The notes under the pieces: model-generated
Seen by the model: only the letters and a program-made list of their open reading frames with translations
What the model was told of the DNA's origin: nothing
Database searches by the model: none
Shown here: one piece after another, positions 1 through 8,292 of the stretch
Numbering within the stretch: position 1 is the stretch's first letter
Layout of the letters: every line of letters begins with the position of its first letter
From: Caballeronia sp031450805
Lineage (GTDB): Bacteria; Pseudomonadota; Gammaproteobacteria; Burkholderiales; Burkholderiaceae
Assembly: GCF_031450805.1 (NCBI RefSeq)
Contig: NZ_JARTVY010000005.1
Location: 186,001 to 250,000 of the forward strand
Reading direction: 5' to 3'
DNA: 64,000 bases
Made by a program: the position numbers and the translations under genes

Positions 1-455
1 AGGCCGTCGCGTTCAGGGAAGCGCTCGCGCCCGAGTTCAGGACGTATCAGCAAGCCGTGATCGACAATGCGCGCGTGCTGGCCGAAACGCTGGTCAAGCG
101 TGGCCTGCGCATCGTGTCGGGCCGCACCGAAAGCCACGTCATGCTCGTCGATCTGCGCGCGAAGAAGATCACCGGCAAGGCAGCGGAAGCGGCGCTCGGC
201 AACGCGCACATCACGGTCAACAAGAACGCGATTCCGAACGACCCGGAAAAGCCCTTCGTCACGAGCGGCGTGCGTCTGGGCTCGCCCGCGATGACCACGC
301 GCGGCTTTGGCACGAAAGAGGCGGAGATCGTCGGCAATCTGATTGCGGATGTGCTCGAAGCGCCGGAAGATCAGGGCACGCTGGATCGCGTCAGGCAGGC
401 CGTTGCCGAGTTGACGCGCCGCTTCCCGGTCTATTCGGGCAGGCAAGCCGGTTGA
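1..455 (+). CDS. glyA: Serine hydroxymethyltransferase, C-terminal part (5' truncated by window edge)
   Basis: GlyA is the PLP enzyme that interconverts serine plus tetrahydrofolate and glycine plus methylene-tetrahydrofolate in the cytosol. The reading frame is open from base 3 and ends in TGA at 453-455. The visible ~150 residues match the SHMT small domain: ESHVMLVDLR, a conserved NKNAIPNDP stretch, then VTSGVRLGSPAMTTRGF. The PLP lysine lies upstream of the window. A 12-bp stem-loop follows the stop. The next genes are unrelated, so this looks like a stand-alone copy. Whether it is the housekeeping gene or a second copy cannot be told from this fragment. Confidence 0.95.
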   Translation, partial: AVAFREALAPEFRTYQQAVIDNARVLAETLVKRGLRIVSGRTESHVMLVDLRAKKITGKAAEAALGNAHITVNKNAIPNDPEKPFVTSGVRLGSPAMTTRGFGTKEAEIVGNLIADVLEAPEDQGTLDRVRQAVAELTRRFPVYSGRQAG

Positions 456-513
456 TGCAAACGAGCGGCGTGCGCGTGGCTGTCAGGCGCTGTCCGCTCG
501 TCTAGCGACATTC

Positions 514-548
514 GCGCTTGCTGCGGTTCTGTGAGTCGCAGCAAGCGC
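514..548. terminator. 12-bp perfect stem-loop downstream of glyA
   Basis: Bases 514-525 (GCGCTTGCTGCG) are perfectly complementary to 537-548, with an 11-nt loop. It starts 58 bases after the glyA stop. No T-run follows on the plus strand, so it is either a stem-only terminator or a 3'-end-stabilising structure. The rest of 456-1008 (about 550 bases) shows no convincing gene; it may hold the promoter of the downstream trio. Confidence 0.5.
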
Positions 549-1008
549 CTCTCGATGACCTTCGACCACTGCTGTCGAGGATTCGTCGCATCATCTCGCG
601 CGTCGCGGACGACGACCGCGAAATTTCGCTCCCCGTCGTCCGCACGCACGCATCCGTCGCTTACGAAGATCCTCTGGCGTGGCCGTCGCCTGACTGCCTA
701 AGCGGAAGAGGTTTAAGAGATCTCGAAACTTTCGGAATTCAGCCATTTGTCGCTCGATTGACTTCCCGGACAATCGCAACCCCTCTTGCTAACCGAAAGC
801 ATTGAAATCTTAAAGAAAGCGGTGCACTGCCACGCAGTGTGCATCGACCGGCAAGCGCGTCGCCTAAAGGCGAGTCATAAGCGGGCCTTAAGCAAACGTG
901 CAATAGCGTGTGCCTCCAGAGGCCTTCAGGGTCACGTTCGCCTCTCTGAAGCTCGCCGGCCGCTGCAGCACGCTGATTTCTTTAGGAGCAATCGCTCTAT
1001 TCAACTCA

Positions 1009-1812
1009 ATGCGAGTCAACAATTCCCGGCGCTGGGCGCCTCGTGGTGTCAGGCGATGGATGATCGCGGCAGCCGCGCTCGTCACCGCTGCTGTCGTGCG
1101 GGCGCTATTGCACCCGGTGCTCGGCCCGGTCATGCCCGGCACGGCTTTTCTGATCGCCGCCGTGCTCGTGCAGTACTACTGCGGCCTCGCGCCCGCCGTC
1201 TGCGTGATGCTGGCTGGATTGTGCATCGCGGATTATCTTTTTGTTCCGCCGTATGGACGCATCGATTTCATCGACCAGTCCGATATCGTTTTGCTGGTTT
1301 CGTACCCACTCATTACGGCGTTATTCATTACGCTGGTGGAGAGGCTCAAGCGCGCGCAGTATCGCGCGAAACTGCTCGCCGCAGTCGCGCAGTCGCGCTA
1401 TGAAATGCTGCTTCGTCACGACAACGAGCGGCTGCTGGCGCAACGGTCCACCGATGAGATGCATCGCCTGCTGCATCACATCGCCCAATACAACCGCTCG
1501 CTCATCCTCATCAAGGCGCTCGATACGACAGCCAGCGTCACGCAAGGTGGCCTGGTTACGGCATCGTCGCCCGCAGTTTCCGATTCACCGATCGACATCG
1601 GTTCCTTCAGCGCGGGCGTCGTGTATGGCCCAGGACACGCACGGATTCATCGGGAAGACCTCGCTCGCGTGACCGATCGACTGCTTCCCGGGCGACATCG
1701 GATGCGCCTGCGTGCGGATGGGCACGACTGGCGTCCGGCCGAATGCATCTGTGAACGATTCACTACGCCGCCTGGCGACTTTCTGATTCTGCGCGTGGAA
1801 GAGCGAGCGTAA
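1009..1812 (+). CDS. DUF4118 (KdpD-type transmembrane) domain protein without a kinase domain
   Basis: The protein is about 267 aa from this start. The N-terminal half has three to four hydrophobic segments (around residues 17-34, 45-80 and 90-110) with the spacing and the ADYLFVPPYGRI-like loop typical of the DUF4118 membrane domain of KdpD-type sensor kinases. A basic, coiled-coil-like stretch follows (YEMLLRHDNERLL onward), then a C-terminal part in which I see no N, G1 or G2 ATP-binding boxes. It is therefore a stand-alone or cut-down sensor rather than an active kinase. The start is uncertain: ATG 1009 begins a basic segment before the first membrane helix, but AGGAG at 984-988 is too far away, and the frame is open back to an ATG at 910. 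The stop overlaps the next start by one base. Confidence 0.6.
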   Translation: MRVNNSRRWAPRGVRRWMIAAAALVTAAVVRALLHPVLGPVMPGTAFLIAAVLVQYYCGLAPAVCVMLAGLCIADYLFVPPYGRIDFIDQSDIVLLVSYPLITALFITLVERLKRAQYRAKLLAAVAQSRYEMLLRHDNERLLAQRSTDEMHRLLHHIAQYNRSLILIKALDTTASVTQGGLVTASSPAVSDSPIDIGSFSAGVVYGPGHARIHREDLARVTDRLLPGRHRMRLRADGHDWRPAECICERFTTPPGDFLILRVEERA

Positions 1813-2690
1813 TGCAGCCCGATTTCAAAACAGCACCAAGCGGCGATCACGCCGTTCTTCTCTTGCACGGGCTTTCGAGTTCGCCGCTCGAATTGCGCTT
1901 CATCGCCCGCTTTCTTGGCGACGAGGGCTTCGCTACGCACACACCGGAACTTCCCGGTTACAGCGCGGGCACCGGGCACACACCGATGGAACAATGGATC
2001 AGCGCAGCGGTAGCCGAATTCGACGCGCTCGCCGCGCGCTATCGGCATGTGTCGATATGCGGCCTTTCGATGGGGGCCACGCTTGCTGCAGCCGTGGCGC
2101 ACCAGCGGCCCGACGCTCGCGCGTTGCTTCTGCTTTCGATCACGCTTCACTACGACGGCTGGGCCATTCCGTGGTATCGCTTCTTGCTGGACTGGCTCTA
2201 CTACACGCCGATGCGCTCGCGGTACAGGTATCGTGAACACGAGCCTTACGGCCTCAAGAACGAAGCCTTGCGCTCGAAGATTGCCCGTGCGATGCAAAAG
2301 ACCGGCATCAGCGAAGTCGGGCCTGCGTCCATCTCGATGCCCGCGCTTCACGAAGCGAGCCGTCTTGCATCGTTGCTCAGAAGGATAACGAAGGAAATCT
2401 CGAGCGATTGCCTCATCATCCATGCAATCGACGACGAGACATCGAGCCCGCACAACGCGCAGTTCGTGGAAGCCAATATCGGAGCGTCATTCCTTCGAAC
2501 CATCTGGCTCGACGATTCCTATCACATGATCTCTTCCGACAACGAGCGCGAAGTCGTGGCGCGCGAGTGCGCGCTCTTCTTGCGGGAGAGCGCGGCTGCC
2601 TGTGCTTCCGCCGACAATCCCACGCCTGTCGTATCCCGCGCGCTGGCGCGTCGGCTGCGGCATCTGGCTTCGATCGCCAGACGAGCATGA
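1812..2690 (+). CDS. Alpha/beta hydrolase (carboxylesterase/lipase type)
   Basis: This 292-aa protein has the serine-hydrolase layout: an oxyanion strand VLLLHGLSSSP near residue 16, nucleophile elbow GLSMGA near residue 83, an acidic residue in IIHAIDDETSS and a late histidine in DDSYHMISSDNE. The HGLSSSP start and the compact size resemble Est30-type carboxylesterases acting on short acyl esters. The substrate is unknown. The start overlaps the stop of the DUF4118 gene by one base and the stop overlaps the MipA gene by four (ATGA), so the three genes are probably translationally coupled and may act together at the cell envelope. Confidence 0.85.
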   Translation: MQPDFKTAPSGDHAVLLLHGLSSSPLELRFIARFLGDEGFATHTPELPGYSAGTGHTPMEQWISAAVAEFDALAARYRHVSICGLSMGATLAAAVAHQRPDARALLLLSITLHYDGWAIPWYRFLLDWLYYTPMRSRYRYREHEPYGLKNEALRSKIARAMQKTGISEVGPASISMPALHEASRLASLLRRITKEISSDCLIIHAIDDETSSPHNAQFVEANIGASFLRTIWLDDSYHMISSDNEREVVARECALFLRESAAACASADNPTPVVSRALARRLRHLASIARRA

Positions 2691-3463
2691 GGCGTTCGCT
2701 CACATCGCGCGCGGTGCTTGTGCTGGCCTTGCTCTCGAGCGCCAGCAGCATCCGCGCCGCTGAGCCGCAATCGCCTGGCGACTGGACAGTGTCAGCGGGG
2801 CCGGGGCTCTACGTGTTTCCCGCGTATCCCGGCTCTTCCAGGCTCAAGCTTTTCCCGCTGCCCGCACAGGACATCGCCTGGCGGGACCGCATCTTCTCTC
2901 AGGGACCGGATGTGCTCGGCATCAACGTGCTTCGTGGCGAGAACTATCACGTAGGCACGTCGCTGAGTTTCGATTTCCAGTCACGAAGCGCATCCGACGA
3001 TGCGCGTCTCAAAGGCTTGCCCGACGTTCATTACGGGCCGAAGTTGCGGCTCTTTGCCGACTACACATGGTGGGCGTTCACGGGGGCCGCAGCGGTGTAC
3101 CAGGACATCGCCGGAACGGGCCAGGGTACGACCGCGATGGCGGACTTCTTCGTGTCCGCACCGCTCGGCAAGTTGCTCCTGTCGATGGGACCGGGAATCA
3201 CCTGGGGCAGCGCGGAGTACACGAGAACGTTCTTCGGCGTGAGCGCGCAGGAGAGCGCCGCATCGGGACTGCCGCAATATGCGACGCGATCCGGCCTGCG
3301 CGATGTGCACGTGAATGCAAGCGCCACCTATGAGATCGATTCGCACTGGTCCGCGAACGTTTCGGCGGTGTTCGGTCGCCTGGAACGGTCGGCTGCCGGT
3401 AGCCCGATCACGCAGCGGCGGCTCGATGTCAACGGGATGGCGTCGGCCGCGTATCGGTTCTAG
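2687..3463 (+). CDS. MipA/OmpV family outer-membrane protein
   Basis: A 258-aa protein with a clear signal peptide (basic MRRSLTSR, hydrophobic VLVLALLSSAS, cleavage near SIRA/AEP). The mature part has alternating-hydrophobicity beta-strand segments, a YVFPAYPGSSRLKLFPLPAQD-type region early on and a C-terminal aromatic residue (AAYRF), all usual in MipA/OmpV proteins. These are outer-membrane beta-barrel scaffolds or pores of poorly known function; in E. coli MipA links murein synthase and hydrolase. The ATG at 2687 overlaps the upstream TGA as ATGA. Context suggests envelope remodelling or a membrane stress response. Confidence 0.85.
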   Translation: MRRSLTSRAVLVLALLSSASSIRAAEPQSPGDWTVSAGPGLYVFPAYPGSSRLKLFPLPAQDIAWRDRIFSQGPDVLGINVLRGENYHVGTSLSFDFQSRSASDDARLKGLPDVHYGPKLRLFADYTWWAFTGAAAVYQDIAGTGQGTTAMADFFVSAPLGKLLLSMGPGITWGSAEYTRTFFGVSAQESAASGLPQYATRSGLRDVHVNASATYEIDSHWSANVSAVFGRLERSAAGSPITQRRLDVNGMASAAYRF

Positions 3464-3592
3464 CGCATTGCCTGGCCGATGAAGCCGGCTCTCTGCGTGG
3501 ATCGCCGGCATTCCGGGTCACAGGCAGGCGAAGCTGACATCGATGCTAAGGCGAGCGATGAAGCGGCGCATTCACTCGCCGCAGTCACGCCT

Positions 3593-4204
3593 TTACCGAA
3601 GATGCGCCATGAGTTCCGCCGACGTCATCACCGCAGCATACTTCTGCCGCATGTCGAAGAGATTCGCCTCATGCGGTTCGAGCGCGCGATCCCCCACGCA
3701 GTCCGACAACACCACAGGACGAAACCCGTACTGCATCGCATCGACGACGCTTGCGCGCACGCAGCCGCTGGTAACGCATCCCGCGACCACGAGCGTGGAC
3801 ACGCCACGCATCGAAAGCCACGCGGCGAGCGATGTCCCGAAGAACGCCGACGGCACGTTCTTCCTCACGACCAGCTCGCCATGCACGGGCGCAAGCTGCG
3901 GCACGATTGCGCTCGCCGGCGTGTCTTCCTTGAGCGTCAGCATGCCCGGCACTTTCAGCGAGAACACGTTGGTATCCGAATCATCGTCTGCATAGACGAT
4001 GCGGCTATGCGCCACCGGCCACTTCATCTCGCGCGCCGCCGCGAGCAGCGGCACGGTGTTCGCGATCGCTTCGGCAATGTTGCCGCCGCCGAACACGGCC
4101 GGATCGGCGAAGCCATTCACAAAGTCGATGACGAGAAGCCCGACCGGGCCTTTGATTTCAAGCGTTTGTCCGAAGCCCTGACGTGCGTAGACGGTATCGC
4201 TCAT
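3593..4204 (-). CDS. nicF: Maleamate amidohydrolase (isochorismatase fold)
   Basis: NicF hydrolyses maleamate to maleate and ammonia, the fourth step of the nicotinate route after ring opening. The 203-aa protein carries the cysteine-hydrolase triad: Asp27 (VIDFVNGF), Lys115 (VVRKNVPSAFFG) and Cys148 (GCVTSGCVRAS). The start ATG at 4204 overlaps the stop of nicX by four bases. It is the last gene of the minus-strand nic operon and converges on the MipA gene. The order nicC-E-D-X-F and the fold together make the assignment firm. Confidence 0.9.
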   Translation of the reverse strand: MSDTVYARQGFGQTLEIKGPVGLLVIDFVNGFADPAVFGGGNIAEAIANTVPLLAAAREMKWPVAHSRIVYADDDSDTNVFSLKVPGMLTLKEDTPASAIVPQLAPVHGELVVRKNVPSAFFGTSLAAWLSMRGVSTLVVAGCVTSGCVRASVVDAMQYGFRPVVLSDCVGDRALEPHEANLFDMRQKYAAVMTSAELMAHLR

Positions 4205-5241
4205 TGTGCATCCTCCACGGTTTTGCCATCGCGCACGACGTCCACGCCATCGAGCGAGACGGTGCAGCGTCGCAACGGAATGTCGATATGACAGGCGGTC
4301 GTGCGTGCGCCGCCGCCTTCGTTGTTCGGCCCGAGGGAGAACAGGAAATTGCCGTCGAACGCGCGCGCGTCCATGCCCAGTGTCGCTTCGCGGTCGTACA
4401 GCCCGAGCGTGGACCAGTGCGCGCGCTTTTGCAGACCCCAGCCGATATGCGAGATCGCGTAGGCTTCCGGATCGTCGAACGTCTCCATGTATTCGCGCAG
4501 CAGGTCCGCATCGACGCCGCCCTCGATCCTGCGCGCATAACCGGCTTCGACCGTCAGCACGATCGGCTCCGTGCAATAGCGCTTCTGGGGCAGGAGAATG
4601 TCGCCGCGATCGATCACGATGCGCCCGTTGGCGCCGCCTTCGTTCGGAAACGTCAGCGCGAAGCCGCTCGGCCAGTGATCCCAGCGGCCGGGTTCATCGA
4701 CGAAACCGTATTCGGCGATGGCCGGAAATTCGCCCATCGGACAGCGCAGGTCGGTGCCGGCTTCCGATGTCACGCGCATTTCGCGCGACGCTTCGATCCG
4801 CTTCGCCGCAGCGAGCACGCGCGTGCGGTCACCCGGCGTCGGCGTCATGCGCACGAGCACTTCGGGCGGCTCCACGGCGAGAAGGATCTTCGTGCCGGAC
4901 GCCAGGATGTCGTGCTGTTCGGGCGAGAAAAGCAGCGTCATCAGATCGAGCACGAGATCGCTCGCCTTCAGTGCGGCGATGGCCGCGCGGTTGCCCGTGA
5001 GGGGCGTCTCGCCGAGATAGGCGAGGGCGTCCCGCGAGAGCGCCTTTTCGCCGTTGACGGGCGGCAGGTCGAGGCGGTTGACGACCGCGCCCATCGACTG
5101 CGTCGCGATCAACGCACAGGCGAGCGTTTGCGGATGGGTCGCCGCGCCGGTCAGGATGGTCACGCTCTGGCCGGGCTCGAGCCGCGAAAGCGCAAGCACC
5201 TGCTTCCAGGCTTCGACAAGTTGGTAGTCGCTGATTGGCAT
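4201..5241 (-). CDS. nicX: 2,5-dihydroxypyridine 5,6-dioxygenase
   Basis: NicX opens the ring of 2,5-dihydroxypyridine with O2, giving N-formylmaleamate. It belongs to an unusual dioxygenase class related to M29 aminopeptidases. The 346-aa length fits. Candidate Fe ligands are the His in WDHWPSG, the His in AISHIGWG and the C-terminal His/Asp pair in TACHIDIP. The gene starts 16 bases after nicD ends and overlaps nicF by four. Cofactor binding is assigned from family knowledge, not proven here. Confidence 0.9.
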   Translation of the reverse strand: MPISDYQLVEAWKQVLALSRLEPGQSVTILTGAATHPQTLACALIATQSMGAVVNRLDLPPVNGEKALSRDALAYLGETPLTGNRAAIAALKASDLVLDLMTLLFSPEQHDILASGTKILLAVEPPEVLVRMTPTPGDRTRVLAAAKRIEASREMRVTSEAGTDLRCPMGEFPAIAEYGFVDEPGRWDHWPSGFALTFPNEGGANGRIVIDRGDILLPQKRYCTEPIVLTVEAGYARRIEGGVDADLLREYMETFDDPEAYAISHIGWGLQKRAHWSTLGLYDREATLGMDARAFDGNFLFSLGPNNEGGGARTTACHIDIPLRRCTVSLDGVDVVRDGKTVEDAQ

Positions 5242-5257
5242 GATGATGTGCGATGGA

Positions 5258-6088
5258 TTAGTCGAGCGCTGCGCCGAAGAACGAACCGAACGCGCGATAG
5301 AAACTTTCCTCGTCGTCCCACGGAATCATGTGGCCGGCGTCCGGCACCTTTACGACTTCGACCTGCGGCAGCAGGCCGCGGATCTCGTCGATGTCCCCGC
5401 TGCGGATGACGTCGCCGCGGCCCGCCGCCATCAGCAGCGCGGGCTGGTTCACATGCGGCATGTCGGCGTGAACGTCGTCAGCATGGAAGCCTTCGAAGCT
5501 CGCGCGGATGGCGCGTTCGTCGCAGGTATGCAGCCATTCGGCGCGCAGGCGCAATTGCTCGTCGGTCCACGTCGGGCAGAAGCGGCGCATGCCTTCGATA
5601 TCGAGACCTTCACGTGCAAGCGCGATCGAATCCACATACCACGGCAATGCCGATGGATACGCGCGTCTTCCCGGACCCGACACGGGCGGATCGACAAGCG
5701 CAAGCCGTGCGATCGTGTCGCCTTGCGTGCGCGACGCCGCGCGCAGTGCGATGCGCGCGCCCATCGAGTGGCCGAGCACGCTCGCGCGCGCAAGGCCGAT
5801 TGCGTCGATGAAGGCAAGCAGGTCGCCGGCTTGCGCATCGAGGCTGTAGTCCAGTTCGGGCGATGCGCTCGACAGGCCACGGCCGCGCACATCGAGTACA
5901 TAGGTATCGAAATGCCTGCCGAATCGTTCGCCGACGAAGCCCCACGTGACTGCGGGACTCGTGATGCCCGGCACGATGACGACCGCATCGCGCCCGCTGC
6001 GCGGGCCGCTCGCGCCGCCATAGCGCAGGTAGTGCTGGCGGATGCCGTTCGCGTTGACATTCGCGCCGTAGAGATACGTCGATTGCAT
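5258..6088 (-). CDS. nicD: N-formylmaleamate deformylase (alpha/beta hydrolase)
   Basis: NicD releases formate from N-formylmaleamate to give maleamate. The 276-aa protein has an alpha/beta hydrolase fold: VIVPGITSPAVTWG oxyanion region, nucleophile Ser108 in GHSMG, and the catalytic His in VKVPDAGHMIPWD near residue 252. A bare hydrolase fold would not define the function; its place between nicX and nicE does. It lies 14 bases downstream of nicE and 16 upstream of nicX. Confidence 0.88.
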   Translation of the reverse strand: MQSTYLYGANVNANGIRQHYLRYGGASGPRSGRDAVVIVPGITSPAVTWGFVGERFGRHFDTYVLDVRGRGLSSASPELDYSLDAQAGDLLAFIDAIGLARASVLGHSMGARIALRAASRTQGDTIARLALVDPPVSGPGRRAYPSALPWYVDSIALAREGLDIEGMRRFCPTWTDEQLRLRAEWLHTCDERAIRASFEGFHADDVHADMPHVNQPALLMAAGRGDVIRSGDIDEIRGLLPQVEVVKVPDAGHMIPWDDEESFYRAFGSFFGAALD

Positions 6089-6102
6089 CGATGCGTCCTC
6101 GT

Positions 6103-6858
6103 TCAGTAAGCGCCTGAAAGCAGCGCGCCGGCGCCGGGCACGACGGGCCGCAGGTCGAGCTGGCGCAACATCGCATAGGTGGTCGCGATGGCCGCGGTCA
6201 CGACCGGCTTGCCGGTCATCGCTTCCACCATCGGCACGACGGACAGCGACGGCATCTGCACGCAGGCCGACAGCACGATGGCATCCGCGTCCTGATACTT
6301 CAGGGACTTCACGATGTCCGGCAGATTGCGCGGATCATGGCGCGCGACTTCCAGATTGTCGGGAATCTCGAGCGCACGATAGTCGATCACTTCGAACCCT
6401 TCATGCTGGATGTAATCGACCACGAGCTCCGTGAGCGGCTTCATGTACGGCGCGACGACGACCACGCGCTTCGCCTTCATCACCTTGAGGGCATCGACGA
6501 GCGCGCCCGCGCTGGTGACGACCGGCGCATCTGCGCCATTCGCGGCGGTGTGCGCCTGCAAGCGTTGCTGCGACGCCCGGTGATAGCCGCGTCCCATCGC
6601 CATGATCGCGACGAGGCACGCGTAGCCGAGCACGTCGACGCGGGCATCGGAAAGCTCGACAGCGCAGCGGTCGGACTCCGCATCCATCTGCGCGAGTTCT
6701 TCCTTGACGACCTTCTTCATCCGCATGCGGCTCGAATGAAACGTGAAGCGCTCCGGCTCGATGCCTTGGCGCGCCGTCAGCATGGCGGGAATTTCGGTTT
6801 CCATCGTCGTGTTCGAACTCGGGACGATCTGGCCGATGCGATAAATCTTTGCGGACAT
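6103..6858 (-). CDS. nicE: Maleate cis-trans isomerase
   Basis: NicE isomerises maleate to fumarate, the last step, feeding the TCA cycle. The 251-aa protein belongs to the Asp/Glu racemase superfamily and has its two catalytic cysteines, Cys81 (LGYACLV) and Cys199 (VLSACVQMPS). The N-terminal IGQIVPSSNTTMETEIP segment is typical of the family. I chose ATG 6858 because homology starts at MSAKIYRIGQ, with GAGG about ten bases upstream. The gene follows nicC by 22 bases. Confidence 0.92.
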   Translation of the reverse strand: MSAKIYRIGQIVPSSNTTMETEIPAMLTARQGIEPERFTFHSSRMRMKKVVKEELAQMDAESDRCAVELSDARVDVLGYACLVAIMAMGRGYHRASQQRLQAHTAANGADAPVVTSAGALVDALKVMKAKRVVVVAPYMKPLTELVVDYIQHEGFEVIDYRALEIPDNLEVARHDPRNLPDIVKSLKYQDADAIVLSACVQMPSLSVVPMVEAMTGKPVVTAAIATTYAMLRQLDLRPVVPGAGALLSGAY

Positions 6859-6880
6859 GTCGAATAACCTCTTGATGTGA

Positions 6881-8092
6881 TCAGGCGGCGGTGAGCGTGC
6901 GCGGTGCGAAGTCGGTCGCGTTGTACGCATAGACCCAGTTCGCCTGAATGCCCGATGCCTGCGGATTCAGATACGACTTGAACTTGTAGATGAGATCGCG
7001 CTTGCGTTGCGCGAACGCGCTCGGCAAGTGATACGTGCGGCCCCGTTCGCGCGACTCGAGCTGCACGCGGCTCGTGCGCGGCAGGCGCTCGGCTTCGTAG
7101 TCGCGCAATGCATTCGCGATATCGCTGCCGTGCGCCTTCAGCGAACGCGCCAGCACGAACCCGTCTTCGATCGCCATCGCCGCGCCTTGCGAAAGAAACG
7201 GCAGCATCGGATGCGCGGCGTCGCCGAGCAGGGTGACGTTGCCGCGTGACCAGGTTTGCATCGGATCGCGATCGAAAAGGCCCCATTTGAAGACCGAATC
7301 GGCGCGCTCGAAAAGGCGGATCAGGTTCGGATGCCAGCCTTCGAAGGTCGCGAGCAGCTCCTCGCGGCTGCTCGCGGCATTCCACGATTCCTCGACCCAC
7401 TTCTCCGTTTCCGCGACCGCGACGATGTTGACCGCCTTGCCGCGACGCACGAAGTAGGTCACGACGTGCGCGTTCGGCCCGAGCCAGAAGGAAGAGTCCG
7501 GGCTCACGAAGTCGGGCATCTCGTCGAACGGCACGACTGCGCGAAAACACATGTTGCCGGTGAAACGCGGCGCCTCGTCGCCGAACAGCTTGCTGCGCAC
7601 GATCGAGCGCACGCCATCCGCGCCGACGATCAGATCGGCTTCGAATTCGCTGCCGTCGTCGAACAGGGCGACCGCGCCGGCCTTGTCCTGACGCACGTCG
7701 ACACAGCCGGTGGAAAGACGCGCGGCACCGGGAGGCACGAGCGAAGTCAGAATGCGATGCAGGTCCGCGCGATGCACGTGATAAAACGGCGCGCCGTAGA
7801 GAGCGGGGCAGACGGCCGCGAGCGGCGTGCGAAAGTTCTCGCGCGCCGTCTCCCAGTTGCGGCCGACGATCGCCTGCGGCACGAAGGCCACGTCGCGCAG
7901 TGCGTCGCCGAGGCCGAGCGCCTGCAGCACCTTCACCGCGTTGGGCGTCATCTGGATGCCCGCGCCGACCTCGCCGAATGCGCTCGCGCGCTCGAAAAGC
8001 CGCACGTCGATGCCTTGCTGCGCAAGCGCGCCCGTGAGAGCGATGCCGCCGATTCCGCCGCCGATCACGCCGACGCGAAGTGTTCTGCTCAT
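6881..8092 (-). CDS. nicC: 6-hydroxynicotinate 3-monooxygenase (FAD)
   Basis: NicC is an NADH-dependent class A flavoprotein that decarboxylates and hydroxylates 6-hydroxynicotinate to 2,5-dihydroxypyridine. The 403-aa protein shows GxGxxG (VIGGGIGGIAL, residues 9-19), the DG motif (VGADGVRS) and the GD motif (LLGDAAHPMLPF). These are shared with salicylate hydroxylase; the assignment to NicC rests on the neighbouring nicEDXF. It is the first gene of the operon, with AAGGACGAGACC before ATG. A 16-bp palindrome lies 49 bases upstream of the start. No nicAB-type nicotinate hydroxylase is in the window, so the local operon begins at 6-hydroxynicotinate. Confidence 0.9.
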   Translation of the reverse strand: MSRTLRVGVIGGGIGGIALTGALAQQGIDVRLFERASAFGEVGAGIQMTPNAVKVLQALGLGDALRDVAFVPQAIVGRNWETARENFRTPLAAVCPALYGAPFYHVHRADLHRILTSLVPPGAARLSTGCVDVRQDKAGAVALFDDGSEFEADLIVGADGVRSIVRSKLFGDEAPRFTGNMCFRAVVPFDEMPDFVSPDSSFWLGPNAHVVTYFVRRGKAVNIVAVAETEKWVEESWNAASSREELLATFEGWHPNLIRLFERADSVFKWGLFDRDPMQTWSRGNVTLLGDAAHPMLPFLSQGAAMAIEDGFVLARSLKAHGSDIANALRDYEAERLPRTSRVQLESRERGRTYHLPSAFAQRKRDLIYKFKSYLNPQASGIQANWVYAYNATDFAPRTLTAA

Positions 8093-8140
8093 GGTCTCGT
8101 CCTTCTCGAAAAGTAAATCCGTGTGGATGCGCGACCAATA

Positions 8141-8156
8141 TTATATGGCCGTATAA
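8141..8156. promoter_or_regulatory. Candidate operator of the nic operon (TTATA-N6-TATAA)
   Basis: TTATATGGCCGTATAA is a near-perfect inverted repeat, with one mismatched pair. It lies between nicC (start 8092) and the divergent TetR gene (start 8293). The same TTATATG-N2-C-N-TATAA pattern recurs at 10918-10933 ahead of the transporter gene. Position and symmetry suit a TetR-family operator; binding is inferred. Confidence 0.6.
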
Positions 8157-8292
8157 ATAAATGCAACGGCGAACGCGTGGCGAAGTGACGGCTGCAGGAA
8201 ATTGCGGACATGCGGTTGAACGACCGTAAAATATGCGGCGACCGCAGCCGCATGCATCGGGCGGCCTTCCATTCAACGCAGCACGGCCACGC

